A DNA stretch of 64,000 nucleotides, from assembly GCF_014925385.1 (NCBI RefSeq), contig NZ_JACSDK010000003.1, forward strand, positions 62,001 through 126,000, read 5' to 3'. Positions 10,560-18,135 of this stretch are shown piece by piece. The stretch comes from Pelagibius marinus. Lineage in GTDB: Bacteria > Pseudomonadota > Alphaproteobacteria > Kiloniellales > Kiloniellaceae. Below the pieces are notes generated by a model that did no database searches, had not been told where the DNA came from, and saw nothing but the letters and a program-made list of their open reading frames with translations. Position 1 is the first letter of the stretch. Every line of letters begins with the position of its first letter. The position numbers and the translations under genes were made by a program.

Positions 10560-11324
10560 TCAGGCGGCGGCCCGGACCCGGCTGGTGAAGGCGCTGTCCT
10601 TGCTCTTCGCCTCCAGCTGCTCGTAGAGCGCCAACGGCGGGAAGCGCAGCAGGTGCTGAAGGTCCGTGTGGCCCATCCACACCAGCCACTCGTCGTAGAT
10701 ATCCTCGCTGCCCTTGCGCTGCCACAGGATGCCGCCGGGCTCCAGGTGCATGTAGCCCTCGCGCGCCGGCAGGCCCTTGCAGGCGGCCATGGGATGCACC
10801 AGGCCGAACATGAAGTCCGGTGACCAGGCCATGTGCGCCAGCGCCAAGGCCAGACGCGGCAGCGCGGCGGTGAGGCCGTGCCCGCGATAGCCGTTGGGCC
10901 CGCCCTTCAGCCACAGCTCGCCGTGATAGCAGACCTTGCCGGTGATCCGGTGCGAGGCCGGCGTGGCGGCGTAGTCGGTCTGCTCCAGATCGACCTCCAC
11001 GCCCGGAGGGGCGTAGACGTCGCGGTGCTTGTAGAGGTGCTCGGCCAGGCAGAGGCCGCTCAGGTCCTCCAGGCGCACGGCCTGCAGGTGCACCAGCTCG
11101 CCGTCCTCGCTGGTGCCCTTGATCCAGAATCCGTTGGCGCCGTTGATGCCGGTCGCCCGGCAATCGAAGACCGGCGAGATCGGCAGCCGCTTCTGCTGGG
11201 CCGTGCGCAGTTGGCGGAAGTCTTCGAAGTCGGAACTGACCTCGATCTTCATGCCGTGCCGCCCGGCAATGTGGTCAATGTTGCTGATGTATTCGAATTG
11301 CTTGTAGAGGTCAGAGGCTGGCAT
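10560..11324 (-). CDS. GNAT-like acyltransferase, unknown substrate
   Basis: This 254-residue protein is not one I can name. The segment GYRGHGLTAAL (about residues 147-157) has the R/QxxGxG acyl-CoA pyrophosphate loop of the GNAT fold, and a central region alternates strands and helices in the right order. It lacks the conserved residues of LuxI-type acyl-homoserine lactone synthases. The ATG at 11324 has an aaagga site about 9 bases upstream; a TTG at 11363 is an alternative start. Downstream of, and codirectional with, the LysR-like regulator (101-base gap), it is the regulator's probable target or partner. Confidence 0.65.
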   Translation of the reverse strand: MPASDLYKQFEYISNIDHIAGRHGMKIEVSSDFEDFRQLRTAQQKRLPISPVFDCRATGINGANGFWIKGTSEDGELVHLQAVRLEDLSGLCLAEHLYKHRDVYAPPGVEVDLEQTDYAATPASHRITGKVCYHGELWLKGGPNGYRGHGLTAALPRLALALAHMAWSPDFMFGLVHPMAACKGLPAREGYMHLEPGGILWQRKGSEDIYDEWLVWMGHTDLQHLLRFPPLALYEQLEAKSKDSAFTSRVRAAA

Positions 11325-11425
11325 TGGAAAATAGTCCTTTGCTGAGTTTTGGTTCGCCAGCAAAGGTTAGCCAGAAATATTGCGTAAGAATGCAATCTTA
11401 GTTTGGAAACGGCGAAAATTTACAT

Positions 11426-12304
11426 CTAAACGTCGTCTTCCATCAGCAATTCTGCTGGCATTTCAGGTATTTCGTTGGGCCCAAGGCCGGCAATTTCCAC
11501 CCGGTTCGTGCGGGCGACGAAGAGCGCCAAGGCGGGCTCGCCGTCGGGAAAAACGCAGCCGAGGAGCAGGCGCTGGAACCGCGCCGGGATGGCTTCGGCG
11601 TTGCGCGCGCGCGGAATGAGCCCGGCGATGTGGTCCAGGCGCGCCCCGCCGGCCACGAAAACACCGTGGTAGGCCTGGGACATGAAGTTGTCGAAATCGG
11701 TGCCGACGGGATCGTCCTGGGAGAAGCGGCCGACCGCGCTCTTGGCCCATTCCCAGCCCAGCCAGGTGGCGTAGGAGGAGGACTCCCCGACCTCGACGCA
11801 GAGCCAGCTGTCCTGCAGGCGCCGATAGACCAGGCGGTAGGCCTTGATGCTGGTCATGGCCGGATGCTCGAGCTGCAGTTCGGCCTGCGACCAGGCCTCG
11901 AAGGCGCGGCGCAGCAGCGGCGGTGCGTCGACCCAGAGGCGACCCAGGTGGTGCTGCTGGGCGTGGAAGCTGTAGCCCTTCTCGTCTTTGTAGGAGACGC
12001 GCTCCAGCGCGCCCCGGCTGCGCGCCCGTACCGACTTGTTGCGCAGCCAGTCCTCGGTCTGGTCGAGGATGGCCTGGGCTTCCAGGCGGCACTGCATGCC
12101 GGCATCGGTCAGGAAGTAGCTGCGGTTGCGCAATTCGAACAGCTTGGCGCCCTTCAGTTCCTCCAGCGTGTTGATGTGACGGCGCACCGTCTGGCGTGTC
12201 ACGCCCAGGCGCTGCACGGTTTCGCTCAGATTGAGCGTGCTGGCCAGGGTCGTGAAGGACCGGAGGATCTCAAAGAGGGTCGAGGGAGTCGTTTCTTGCT
12301 GCAC
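11426..12304 (-). CDS. LysR-like winged-helix regulator with an atypical C-terminal domain
   Basis: Residues ~8-70 form a LysR-like winged helix: RLGVTRQTVRRHINTLEE is the recognition helix and LFELRNRSYFLTDAG the wing. The remaining ~220 residues do not show the periplasmic-binding-like fold typical of LysR effector domains; instead they carry an alpha/beta pattern ending in ALALFVARTNRVEIAG. The start is a GTG at 12304 with no strong ribosome site. It is divergent from the XRE gene at 12543. The 238 bases between hold a perfect 16-bp palindrome, so it may control both directions and the GNAT-like gene behind it. Confidence 0.72.
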   Translation of the reverse strand: MQQETTPSTLFEILRSFTTLASTLNLSETVQRLGVTRQTVRRHINTLEELKGAKLFELRNRSYFLTDAGMQCRLEAQAILDQTEDWLRNKSVRARSRGALERVSYKDEKGYSFHAQQHHLGRLWVDAPPLLRRAFEAWSQAELQLEHPAMTSIKAYRLVYRRLQDSWLCVEVGESSSYATWLGWEWAKSAVGRFSQDDPVGTDFDNFMSQAYHGVFVAGGARLDHIAGLIPRARNAEAIPARFQRLLLGCVFPDGEPALALFVARTNRVEIAGLGPNEIPEMPAELLMEDDV

Positions 12305-12390
12305 GGAATTGGGCTGCTTTTCTCGTTAGGGACTCTAGGCCGGCAGATTTCTGCGTTCTTCTCAGTCTAGCAGGAACTTATCCTCAATAG

Positions 12391-12406
12391 GGAACAAATT
12401 TGTTCC
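12391..12406. promoter_or_regulatory. 16-bp perfect palindrome, probable operator
   Basis: GGAACAAATTTGTTCC is a perfect dyad between two divergent regulator genes, about 87 bases from the LysR-like start and 137 from the XRE start. It is followed by an AT-rich tgtatattt that could be a -10 element. Which protein binds it is inference. Confidence 0.55.
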
Positions 12407-12542
12407 GATCCTGTATATTTGCAGACGGCTGGGGCAGAGAAAAACCCTTTCCCTGGGCAATCAATTTACCTCTTAAGGTGAGGATTTGGTGAATTGATTC
12501 GCTCCAAAGTTTCATGGGATCAGTGTCGGTGACTTTAGAGCT

Positions 12543-12812
12543 TTGGCAAGCGGGGCGGACGGCTTGGAACCGAGTGGCGCGATCATCGGGAAACAGATCA
12601 GCTTTGCAAGAGTTGAAAGAAATCTCACCCGGCAGGATCTAGGCGTCATTCTCGGGATCAGTTCGGAGCAGGTCGGGAAGTACGAGTCCGGCGAGGAAGC
12701 CATGCCGGCCGGCCTGTTGTACCGCTTGTCGCAAGCGTTTGACCTGCCGGTGACCGCATTCTTCAGGCAGCCGGACGAAAGCCGGTTCGCCGGGACGGGG
12801 TACAGGTCATAG
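12543..12812 (+). CDS. XRE-family helix-turn-helix regulator
   Basis: This 89-residue protein consists of a single HTH_3 domain: IGKQISFARVERNLTRQDLG, then ISSEQVGKYESGEEAMP, then a helix ending FDLPVTAFF. This is the layout of the small alphaproteobacterial XRE proteins (the usual form has QVQKYE and PVSYFF). The only in-frame starts are TTG codons (12543, 12567), because a stop lies at 12495, and the ribosome site is weak, so expression may be low. A strong terminator follows at 12894. It has no toxin-like neighbour and is divergent from the LysR-like regulator. Confidence 0.75.
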   Translation: MASGADGLEPSGAIIGKQISFARVERNLTRQDLGVILGISSEQVGKYESGEEAMPAGLLYRLSQAFDLPVTAFFRQPDESRFAGTGYRS

Positions 12813-12893
12813 TTTCGGGGAGGGCAGCCACCTTTTCCCGGCCAGCGTAGCCCCCAAGCTGCTAAGGCCAGACAGAAGGTGGCGGTCGTCAAG

Positions 12894-12936
12894 GTGCCGG
12901 TCGGATGCTGTCACATCCGGCCGGCACTTTATTTTT
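12894..12936 (+). terminator. Rho-independent terminator after the XRE gene
   Basis: Arms at 12894-12907 and 12914-12927 pair over 14 bases with one G-T wobble around a ctgtca loop, and are followed by tttattttt. It is 81 bases beyond the XRE stop codon. Confidence 0.88.
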
Positions 12937-12987
12937 GCGTTCTTCCCAGAGGGCCGGGTCCGCCAGCACGCGCCGAGGCGCGGAGGT

Positions 12988-13974
12988 CTAGCGGGGCCTC
13001 GGGGCGCCTTCCGGTTCGCGACGGATGAGTGTTTCGATCTGCTGCATCACCTCATCCGGCAGAGGGCCGTGCGCGATTGCCCCGGCATTTTCGACGACCT
13101 GCTGCACCGTGCTGGCTCCGGGTATGGGCAAGTTTCTATCTGACTTTGCCATCAGCCAACCCAGTGCGCCTTGGGCGAGACTGCGCCCGCCCGTGCGCAG
13201 AAGATCCTGGACGGCCCTCAAGTTGGCCAAGTGGTGTGGTGCTGCTTTGCCGTCGTGGAAATAGTCTCGCCGTTCATGGTTCACCGAGCGCACGTCGTCG
13301 CTGGAGACCGTTTTGCTCTCGTCGTATTTTCCGGTCAGAACGCCCATCGCCAGCGGTGAGCGGATGAGGGATACGAGGTTGTGGTCCTTGACGACAGACT
13401 GGATCGACGGAACGTCGACAAACAGATTCATGGCATGTTCGATGGCCATGAATCCAGGCAACGACGCCAGGGCTGCAGCGCTGTTCGGGAAGTCGGTGCT
13501 CCAGCCATAGGCTCGAATCTTGCCGGCCTGGCGCGCTCTTTCCATCGCCTCGAAGATCGGGGTCGCCGTACCTACCGGCAGGCCGTTCAGGTGCAGCAAC
13601 ATGATGTCGATATATTCGCGCCGCAGCCGGCGCAGGCTGGCGTCGATCGCCGGCTCGACATCGGCGGCATCTATCTGGTCGCCCAGCACCTGTCGTGAGG
13701 CTTCATCGAAGCCCATACCAAGCTTGCTGACGACCAAGGCTTCTCCGTGCCCTTTCAAGGCGGTTCCCAGCAGGCGCTCGGCGTGGCCGGCACCATAGAC
13801 GCTTGCAGTGTCGAACACCCGAATCCCGGCATCCAGCGCGGCGTGGACGATGTGCACGGCGCTGTCCTCGTCGATATCGGGAAAGCCGAGTGGCTGGTCG
13901 CCCGCGAAGAAGCGGCCGCCGAGGGGCCAGCTCCCCATGCCGACAGGGGCAACATCGATTCCTAGAAGATTCAT
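12988..13974 (-). CDS. Aldo/keto reductase
   Basis: This 328-residue NADPH-dependent oxidoreductase has the TIM-barrel AKR tetrad. Asp is in the segment RVFDTASVYGAGHAE with the catalytic Tyr four residues on, Lys is in LVVSKLG, and His is in IMLLHLNG. The C-terminal LPIPGAST is the cofactor phosphate-binding loop. The ATG at 13974 follows aagggaac at about 8 bases; the open frame continues further upstream but runs through the divergent promoter. It is divergent from the LysR gene at 14062, which likely regulates it. The substrate, a sugar or aldehyde, cannot be told. Confidence 0.88.
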   Translation of the reverse strand: MNLLGIDVAPVGMGSWPLGGRFFAGDQPLGFPDIDEDSAVHIVHAALDAGIRVFDTASVYGAGHAERLLGTALKGHGEALVVSKLGMGFDEASRQVLGDQIDAADVEPAIDASLRRLRREYIDIMLLHLNGLPVGTATPIFEAMERARQAGKIRAYGWSTDFPNSAAALASLPGFMAIEHAMNLFVDVPSIQSVVKDHNLVSLIRSPLAMGVLTGKYDESKTVSSDDVRSVNHERRDYFHDGKAAPHHLANLRAVQDLLRTGGRSLAQGALGWLMAKSDRNLPIPGASTVQQVVENAGAIAHGPLPDEVMQQIETLIRREPEGAPRPR

Positions 13975-14033
13975 GAAAGGCGTTCCCTTTTGCTTTTCGG
14001 AGCCGCAACCTTGCGGGAAACGCTCTGGAACTT

Positions 14034-14065
14034 CCATGAAACGTAATGTAATGATCTTTTCATGG
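14034..14065. promoter_or_regulatory. Inverted repeat between divergent aldo/keto reductase and LysR genes
   Basis: ccatgaaa (14034-14041) and tttcatgg (14058-14065) are perfect 8-bp arms separated by 16 bases in the 87-base divergent gap. The right arm covers the LysR ATG at 14062. The position fits autoregulation by the LysR protein; the spacing is wider than a classic T-N11-A box. Confidence 0.45.
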
Positions 14066-14886
14066 ATGAAACGAAACTGAACTGGGAAGACCTGAGGCTG
14101 TTTCTCGCCGTCGCCCGCGCGGGCGGCCTTTCCGCTGCCGTGTCCGACACGGGAAAGAGTGCGCCGACCTTGGGCCGGCGCATGCTGGCGGTAGAAGCGG
14201 CGGTCGGCGGTGAACTGTTCCGCCGGCTGCCGCGCGGCTATGAGTTGACGGAACAGGGCGAGGACCTGCTGGCCAGGATCGCTGACCTGGAGACGCAGAT
14301 ACAATCGCTCGGCCGGTTCGGCAGGGGACCCGCAGTCATTAAAATCTCTGCCGGGAGCTGGATGACCTATGTTCTGTGCCGCCACATTCACGCGATCCAG
14401 GACGGCCTGGGCGCAACGCGCCTGCAGTTTATCTCGGCAGAGCACGTGCTCGATATTGCCCACCGGGAGGCCGTGATCGGTATCCGCAACCGTCGGCCGG
14501 AGCAGCGGGGGTTGGCGTGCCGTAAGATCGGTCACGTGCGGTTTGCCGGCTATGCGACGGGCAAGTCAGTGAGGCCCTGGGTCAGGGTGGCCGTGAAGAC
14601 CCCTTCGGCTGCCTGGCTGGCGGCCCAACCGGACAGCGGAGACGCCGTGGAGGTCACCTCCCCGCGCAATGCTTTGGATCTGGCCTGTGCCGGCGCGGTA
14701 CGTGCCGTGCTGCCGACCTTTGTTGGCGATGCGCAGGAAGGGCTCCTACGCGTTACGCCGACGATACCGGAGTTGTCACACGACCAATGGCTCGTCACTC
14801 ATGACGAAGAACGTTTCCAGCCGAACGTCCGGCGCGTTATTGACCGGATCTATGAAATCGCCCGGTCCCTGCACCGCGGCGCCTAG
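14062..14886 (+). CDS. LysR-family transcriptional regulator
   Basis: This 274-residue protein has an N-terminal LysR winged helix: WEDLRLFLAVARAGGLSAA, the recognition helix SAPTLGRRMLAVEAAVGGELF, and the wing GYELTEQGEDL. A shortened effector domain follows. It is 20-30 residues below the usual 290-310. Its divergent neighbour is the aldo/keto reductase, the most likely target. Its stop overlaps the convergent HtrA-like gene by four bases (shared ctag), leaving no room for a terminator between them. Confidence 0.9.
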   Translation: MDETKLNWEDLRLFLAVARAGGLSAAVSDTGKSAPTLGRRMLAVEAAVGGELFRRLPRGYELTEQGEDLLARIADLETQIQSLGRFGRGPAVIKISAGSWMTYVLCRHIHAIQDGLGATRLQFISAEHVLDIAHREAVIGIRNRRPEQRGLACRKIGHVRFAGYATGKSVRPWVRVAVKTPSAAWLAAQPDSGDAVEVTSPRNALDLACAGAVRAVLPTFVGDAQEGLLRVTPTIPELSHDQWLVTHDEERFQPNVRRVIDRIYEIARSLHRGA

Positions 14887-15896
14887 TAGCTCGGGTTCAG
14901 CTTCAGATAGTCGTAGCGGTCGCCGGAGGTGACCGTCACCTGGCGGGTGCCGAGGCGGCTGTCCAGCAGCGTCAGCGGCACCTCGACGCCGGCATCTCCC
15001 AGGGCCCAGACGGCGCGGTAGAACTCCGCCAGGCTGGAGACGCTGCGCCCGCCCACCTGGGTGATGATGGCGTTGGCGGCGACGCCGGCCTGCGCGGCCG
15101 GGCCGTCCGGCGCGACCCGGTTGATCAGCACGTGGCCGCGCAGTTCCTGGGTGTAGAGCCCCAGCCAGGGCCGCGCCGGCTTGGTCGAGCGGCCCTCGCG
15201 CAGCAGGTCCTCCATGATCGGGGGCAGCGCCGAGATGGGCACGAACATGTTGCCCGGCAAGGTTTTGCCCGGCTCCATCGCGTCGGCGACGATCAGCGAG
15301 CCGATGCCCAGCAGCCGCCCGTCGGCGCCGATCAGCGCCGCGCCGCCGAAGCTGCGGTAGGGCGGGGCGGTGAAGATGGCGTCGGGCAGCAGGTATTCCC
15401 AATAGCCGGCGAACTCGCGGCGCGAGACCACCATGGCCGCGCTCGGCCCGTCGGGGCCGGCGACCAGCACCTTTGTCTCCTCGGGCAGCTGGGTGGAATC
15501 GCCCAGCTCGATGGGCGTGGCGTCCAGTTTGGACAGCGGGCGCAGCAGGCCGAAGCCGGTGTCGTAGTCGTAGGCCACCACGTCGGCCGGCACGACCGAG
15601 CCGTCCCGGTCGATGATTTCGGTCTGCACAGCCTCCATGATCAGGTAGCCGATGGTGAGGACCAGGCCGTCCTCGCCGATCACCACGCCGCCGCCTTCGC
15701 GCTCACCGCCCAGGGTGTCGGCCGTGCGCGCCGAAGGCGGCACCTGGGCGCGCACCCCGACGACCGCATTCAGGGGATTGCCGCGCGCAGCGTTCTGCGC
15801 CGCCGCCGGGGGCGCCAGCGCGGCAAGACAGAGGAAACCGAAAACCAATAAACCGAAGAACCTGCCCGGCTTCGGCGCGGACAACCTTCCAGACAT
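14883..15896 (-). CDS. Exported HtrA/trypsin-like protein with PDZ domain, catalytic triad lost
   Basis: This 337-residue protein has a signal peptide (to about residue 34), a trypsin-like double barrel (~40-235) and a PDZ domain (~243-325, with VLINRVAPDGPAAQAG). It aligns by eye with DegP/DegQ but the triad positions are changed. The TNxHVV histidine is Tyr84 in TIGYLI, the DLAL aspartate is Gly114 in DTGFGLLR, and the GNSGG serine is Phe183 in RSFGGAAL. It is therefore probably a non-proteolytic periplasmic scaffold or chaperone. The ATG at 15896 has ggagag upstream; an earlier start at 16001 is less likely. Confidence 0.82.
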   Translation of the reverse strand: MSGRLSAPKPGRFFGLLVFGFLCLAALAPPAAAQNAARGNPLNAVVGVRAQVPPSARTADTLGGEREGGGVVIGEDGLVLTIGYLIMEAVQTEIIDRDGSVVPADVVAYDYDTGFGLLRPLSKLDATPIELGDSTQLPEETKVLVAGPDGPSAAMVVSRREFAGYWEYLLPDAIFTAPPYRSFGGAALIGADGRLLGIGSLIVADAMEPGKTLPGNMFVPISALPPIMEDLLREGRSTKPARPWLGLYTQELRGHVLINRVAPDGPAAQAGVAANAIITQVGGRSVSSLAEFYRAVWALGDAGVEVPLTLLDSRLGTRQVTVTSGDRYDYLKLNPSY

Positions 15897-16143
15897 GCCG
15901 CTCTCCTTGTTGTTGCGGCGTCTCCCCCTGGCATTTCTAAACGATACCACCAAAGCTGAACTAGCGCTCAGCAGGAAGTTATCCAGTGGAGGCGGGTTCA
16001 CATAAGGGTGAATGATGGACAGCTGCCTTCTACCGTTACAAGATGTGCCCGCCGTGCCTCGCGAGGGCGCGGGGGCGTGGATCCAGCGACGTCGTCGTTT
16101 TCGCCCTTCCGTCGGAATTTGCAGAACTGCCAGAGGTCGATCG

Positions 16144-16824
16144 ATGAAAGCTTGCCGCGAAACCGCTGCGCCGAAGCCGCGCTCTCCGAACCGCCTGGGA
16201 ACACCACCGCTGCCGGCGGCGGCGATGCTTCTGGCCGGGCTGCTGTCCGGGGCCGCGGTTCCCCAGGCGGTGGCCGGAGAGGGCTACAAGCTGCAGATCA
16301 ACGGCGCCGAGCACCCGATCGGCCTTGACGCTCCGAAGGAAATCGTCCTGCCGGACGGGACCAAGTTGGAGATCGTGCTGACGCAGGACGAGTACGCCGA
16401 CTATACGACGGAGAACTTCAGCTTTTCCTACAAGAACATCTACAAGCCGTCACGGTCCGACCTGGGGTCCGGAATCTTTCAGACGGCGATCCTGACGCCG
16501 CACGGGACCGGGGTGATGGTCCAGGAGTACAACGACCTCAACCCTTCCCTTCTGGTCGGCATCATGATCAAGGAACTGACAAAGGAAGAGGTCGACTACG
16601 GCTACGACTATCAGGAACGCGAGGTCTCCCGGAAGGTCGGCGACAAGGTCATCGAGGGCCGGGAGGCTATCACCAGATATCAGGACGAGAGCTGGAACCG
16701 CACGGTTTATGCCTACGGCGAGCGTGATTCCGGACTGCTGATCGTCACCTTCGTGGAGAAGGACTACGCCGAGACGGATGCGGCGCTGCTGGAAGATTTC
16801 TGGCGCACGCTGGAAATCTACTAG
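16144..16824 (+). CDS. Exported protein of unknown function
   Basis: I do not recognise this 226-residue protein. It opens with a long, positively charged N-region and a hydrophobic stretch (MLLAGLLSGAAVPQAVAG) that looks like a signal peptide cleaved near residue 44. The mature part is rich in beta strands and charged/aromatic residues (YADYTTENFSFSYKNIYKPS, EVSRKVGDKVIEGREAITRYQD) and has no cysteines. The ATG at 16144 has agagg upstream. It lies divergent from the HtrA-like gene and convergent with the metallohydrolase gene, so it is probably transcribed alone. Confidence 0.7.
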   Translation: MKACRETAAPKPRSPNRLGTPPLPAAAMLLAGLLSGAAVPQAVAGEGYKLQINGAEHPIGLDAPKEIVLPDGTKLEIVLTQDEYADYTTENFSFSYKNIYKPSRSDLGSGIFQTAILTPHGTGVMVQEYNDLNPSLLVGIMIKELTKEEVDYGYDYQEREVSRKVGDKVIEGREAITRYQDESWNRTVYAYGERDSGLLIVTFVEKDYAETDAALLEDFWRTLEIY

Positions 16825-16850
16825 GGAGCTCAACCGGGCGCCCGCGCGCT

Positions 16851-17990
16851 CTAGTCCTCCAGCAGGTAGCCGCCCTGGCGGGAGGGCAGGGGCTCCTTGC
16901 CCACCACCTTGGCCAGCACCATGCCCGGGCGCAGGTAGCGCTGGGCGCGCAGCGTCAGCACCGGGCCGCTGGCCTCGGTGGTGACGGCGGTGCGGGCGCT
17001 GTCGGGCGGCTGCGTCGGGTCGACCACCCAGGCGATGACGTCGCCGGCCTTCACCTCCTGGCCCAGTTCCACGTTGTAGGCGATCACCCCGGCGACGGGG
17101 CTGCGCACGGTGTCGGTCGCATCCAGGCGGGTCGCCTCGCAGAGCGCGGCGGGCGGCGGCGGCGGGTCCCCGGCGACGGCGCCGAAGCGCTGCAGGCTGT
17201 GGAACAGACCCTGGGCGTCGGCCCGGGCGGTGGCGTCCTCGACGTCGGCGCGCCCGCGCAGCTCCACCGTAGCGGCCAGGCAGGCGGCGGGGATGGGCGC
17301 GTCCGGGAAGCGCTGGGCCAGGCGGGTCCAGGGGGTGGAGAAGGTCTCGTCGAAGGAGCCGCCGCCGGAATCCTCGGCCAGCAGCACTGCCCGGCAGCCC
17401 AGGTCGGCGGTCAGCTCGGCCGCCTGGGGCCAGTTGGCCGGGATCAGGTAGATGTGCATCAGTGCCTGGTCGTCGCAGTGCAGGTCCAGCACCACGTCGG
17501 CGTCGGCGGCCATCCGCGCCAGGGCGAGGCGCAGGGACTGCAGTTCGCTGCGCGCCTCCTGGGTGGCCAGGTACTCGATCATGGCGTGGCGGATGACGGC
17601 CACATTGCCGGCCTCGTCCTCGCTCAGCCTGTCCTTCACCGCCTCGATGATCGGCTCATAGAGGTCGGGCCAGTCGCGGTTGAAGTTGCCGCCGCCGCCC
17701 TGCTCGTAGCGGCCCATGTGCTCGCCGTTGGTGAACTGGGCGAGGCCGATGGGGTTGGCGTAGGGCACCAGCACGACCTCGCCCTGGATGTCGCCGCGGC
17801 GCTCGGCCTCTTCCAGCAGGCTGTAGAGGTGGTGCGCCACCAGCAGGCCCGGCGTCTCGTCGGCGTGCAGGGCGGCCTGGATGTAGACCTTGGGGCGGGC
17901 GCCCTGGTTGCCGAAGCGGTGAACGGTCAGGTGCCGGGTGCTGCCGGGACTGGCGGGGAGAAGCGGCAGGCGCTCGCTGCGGACGGGCAT
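16851..17990 (-). CDS. Succinylglutamate desuccinylase/aspartoacylase-family metallohydrolase
   Basis: This 379-residue protein has the AstE/AspA zinc site: HADE at residues 42-45 gives the first His and Glu, and DLHCDD gives the later His. NRDW and the FNRDWPD region match the substrate arginine loop. The C-terminal ~90 residues (SPVAGVIAYNVELGQEVKAGD) form a lipoyl-like barrel sandwich, common in this branch. These enzymes hydrolyse N-acyl amino acids or related amides in the cytoplasm. It is not in an arginine-degradation operon. Its 5' end faces the helicase gene. Confidence 0.87.
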   Translation of the reverse strand: MPVRSERLPLLPASPGSTRHLTVHRFGNQGARPKVYIQAALHADETPGLLVAHHLYSLLEEAERRGDIQGEVVLVPYANPIGLAQFTNGEHMGRYEQGGGGNFNRDWPDLYEPIIEAVKDRLSEDEAGNVAVIRHAMIEYLATQEARSELQSLRLALARMAADADVVLDLHCDDQALMHIYLIPANWPQAAELTADLGCRAVLLAEDSGGGSFDETFSTPWTRLAQRFPDAPIPAACLAATVELRGRADVEDATARADAQGLFHSLQRFGAVAGDPPPPPAALCEATRLDATDTVRSPVAGVIAYNVELGQEVKAGDVIAWVVDPTQPPDSARTAVTTEASGPVLTLRAQRYLRPGMVLAKVVGKEPLPSRQGGYLLED

Positions 17991-18135
17991 GGGGATTCCT
18001 ATGAGATGGGGGCGACAGAAAGCAGGGAGGGCATGAAAGGCTGGTGGCAGGATCGGGTCAAGAGGCCTTTCCGGCGGGCGAAAAAAGTGCGCCTTACCGC
18101 GTGAGCCCGCCGCCCGGCTGCGCTATATAGGGGGT

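Noticed and set aside
10560-11324. LuxI-type acyl-homoserine lactone synthase
   Set aside because: Size is near and the neighbour is a regulator, but the invariant Arg/Phe/Trp/Glu-Asp pattern of LuxI is absent and the regulator is LysR-like, not LuxR-like.
12391-12406. LexA box
   Set aside because: Alphaproteobacterial LexA sites are GTTC-N7-GTTC direct repeats; the palindrome has GAAC-N6-GTTC, which also fails the Gram-positive N4 spacing.
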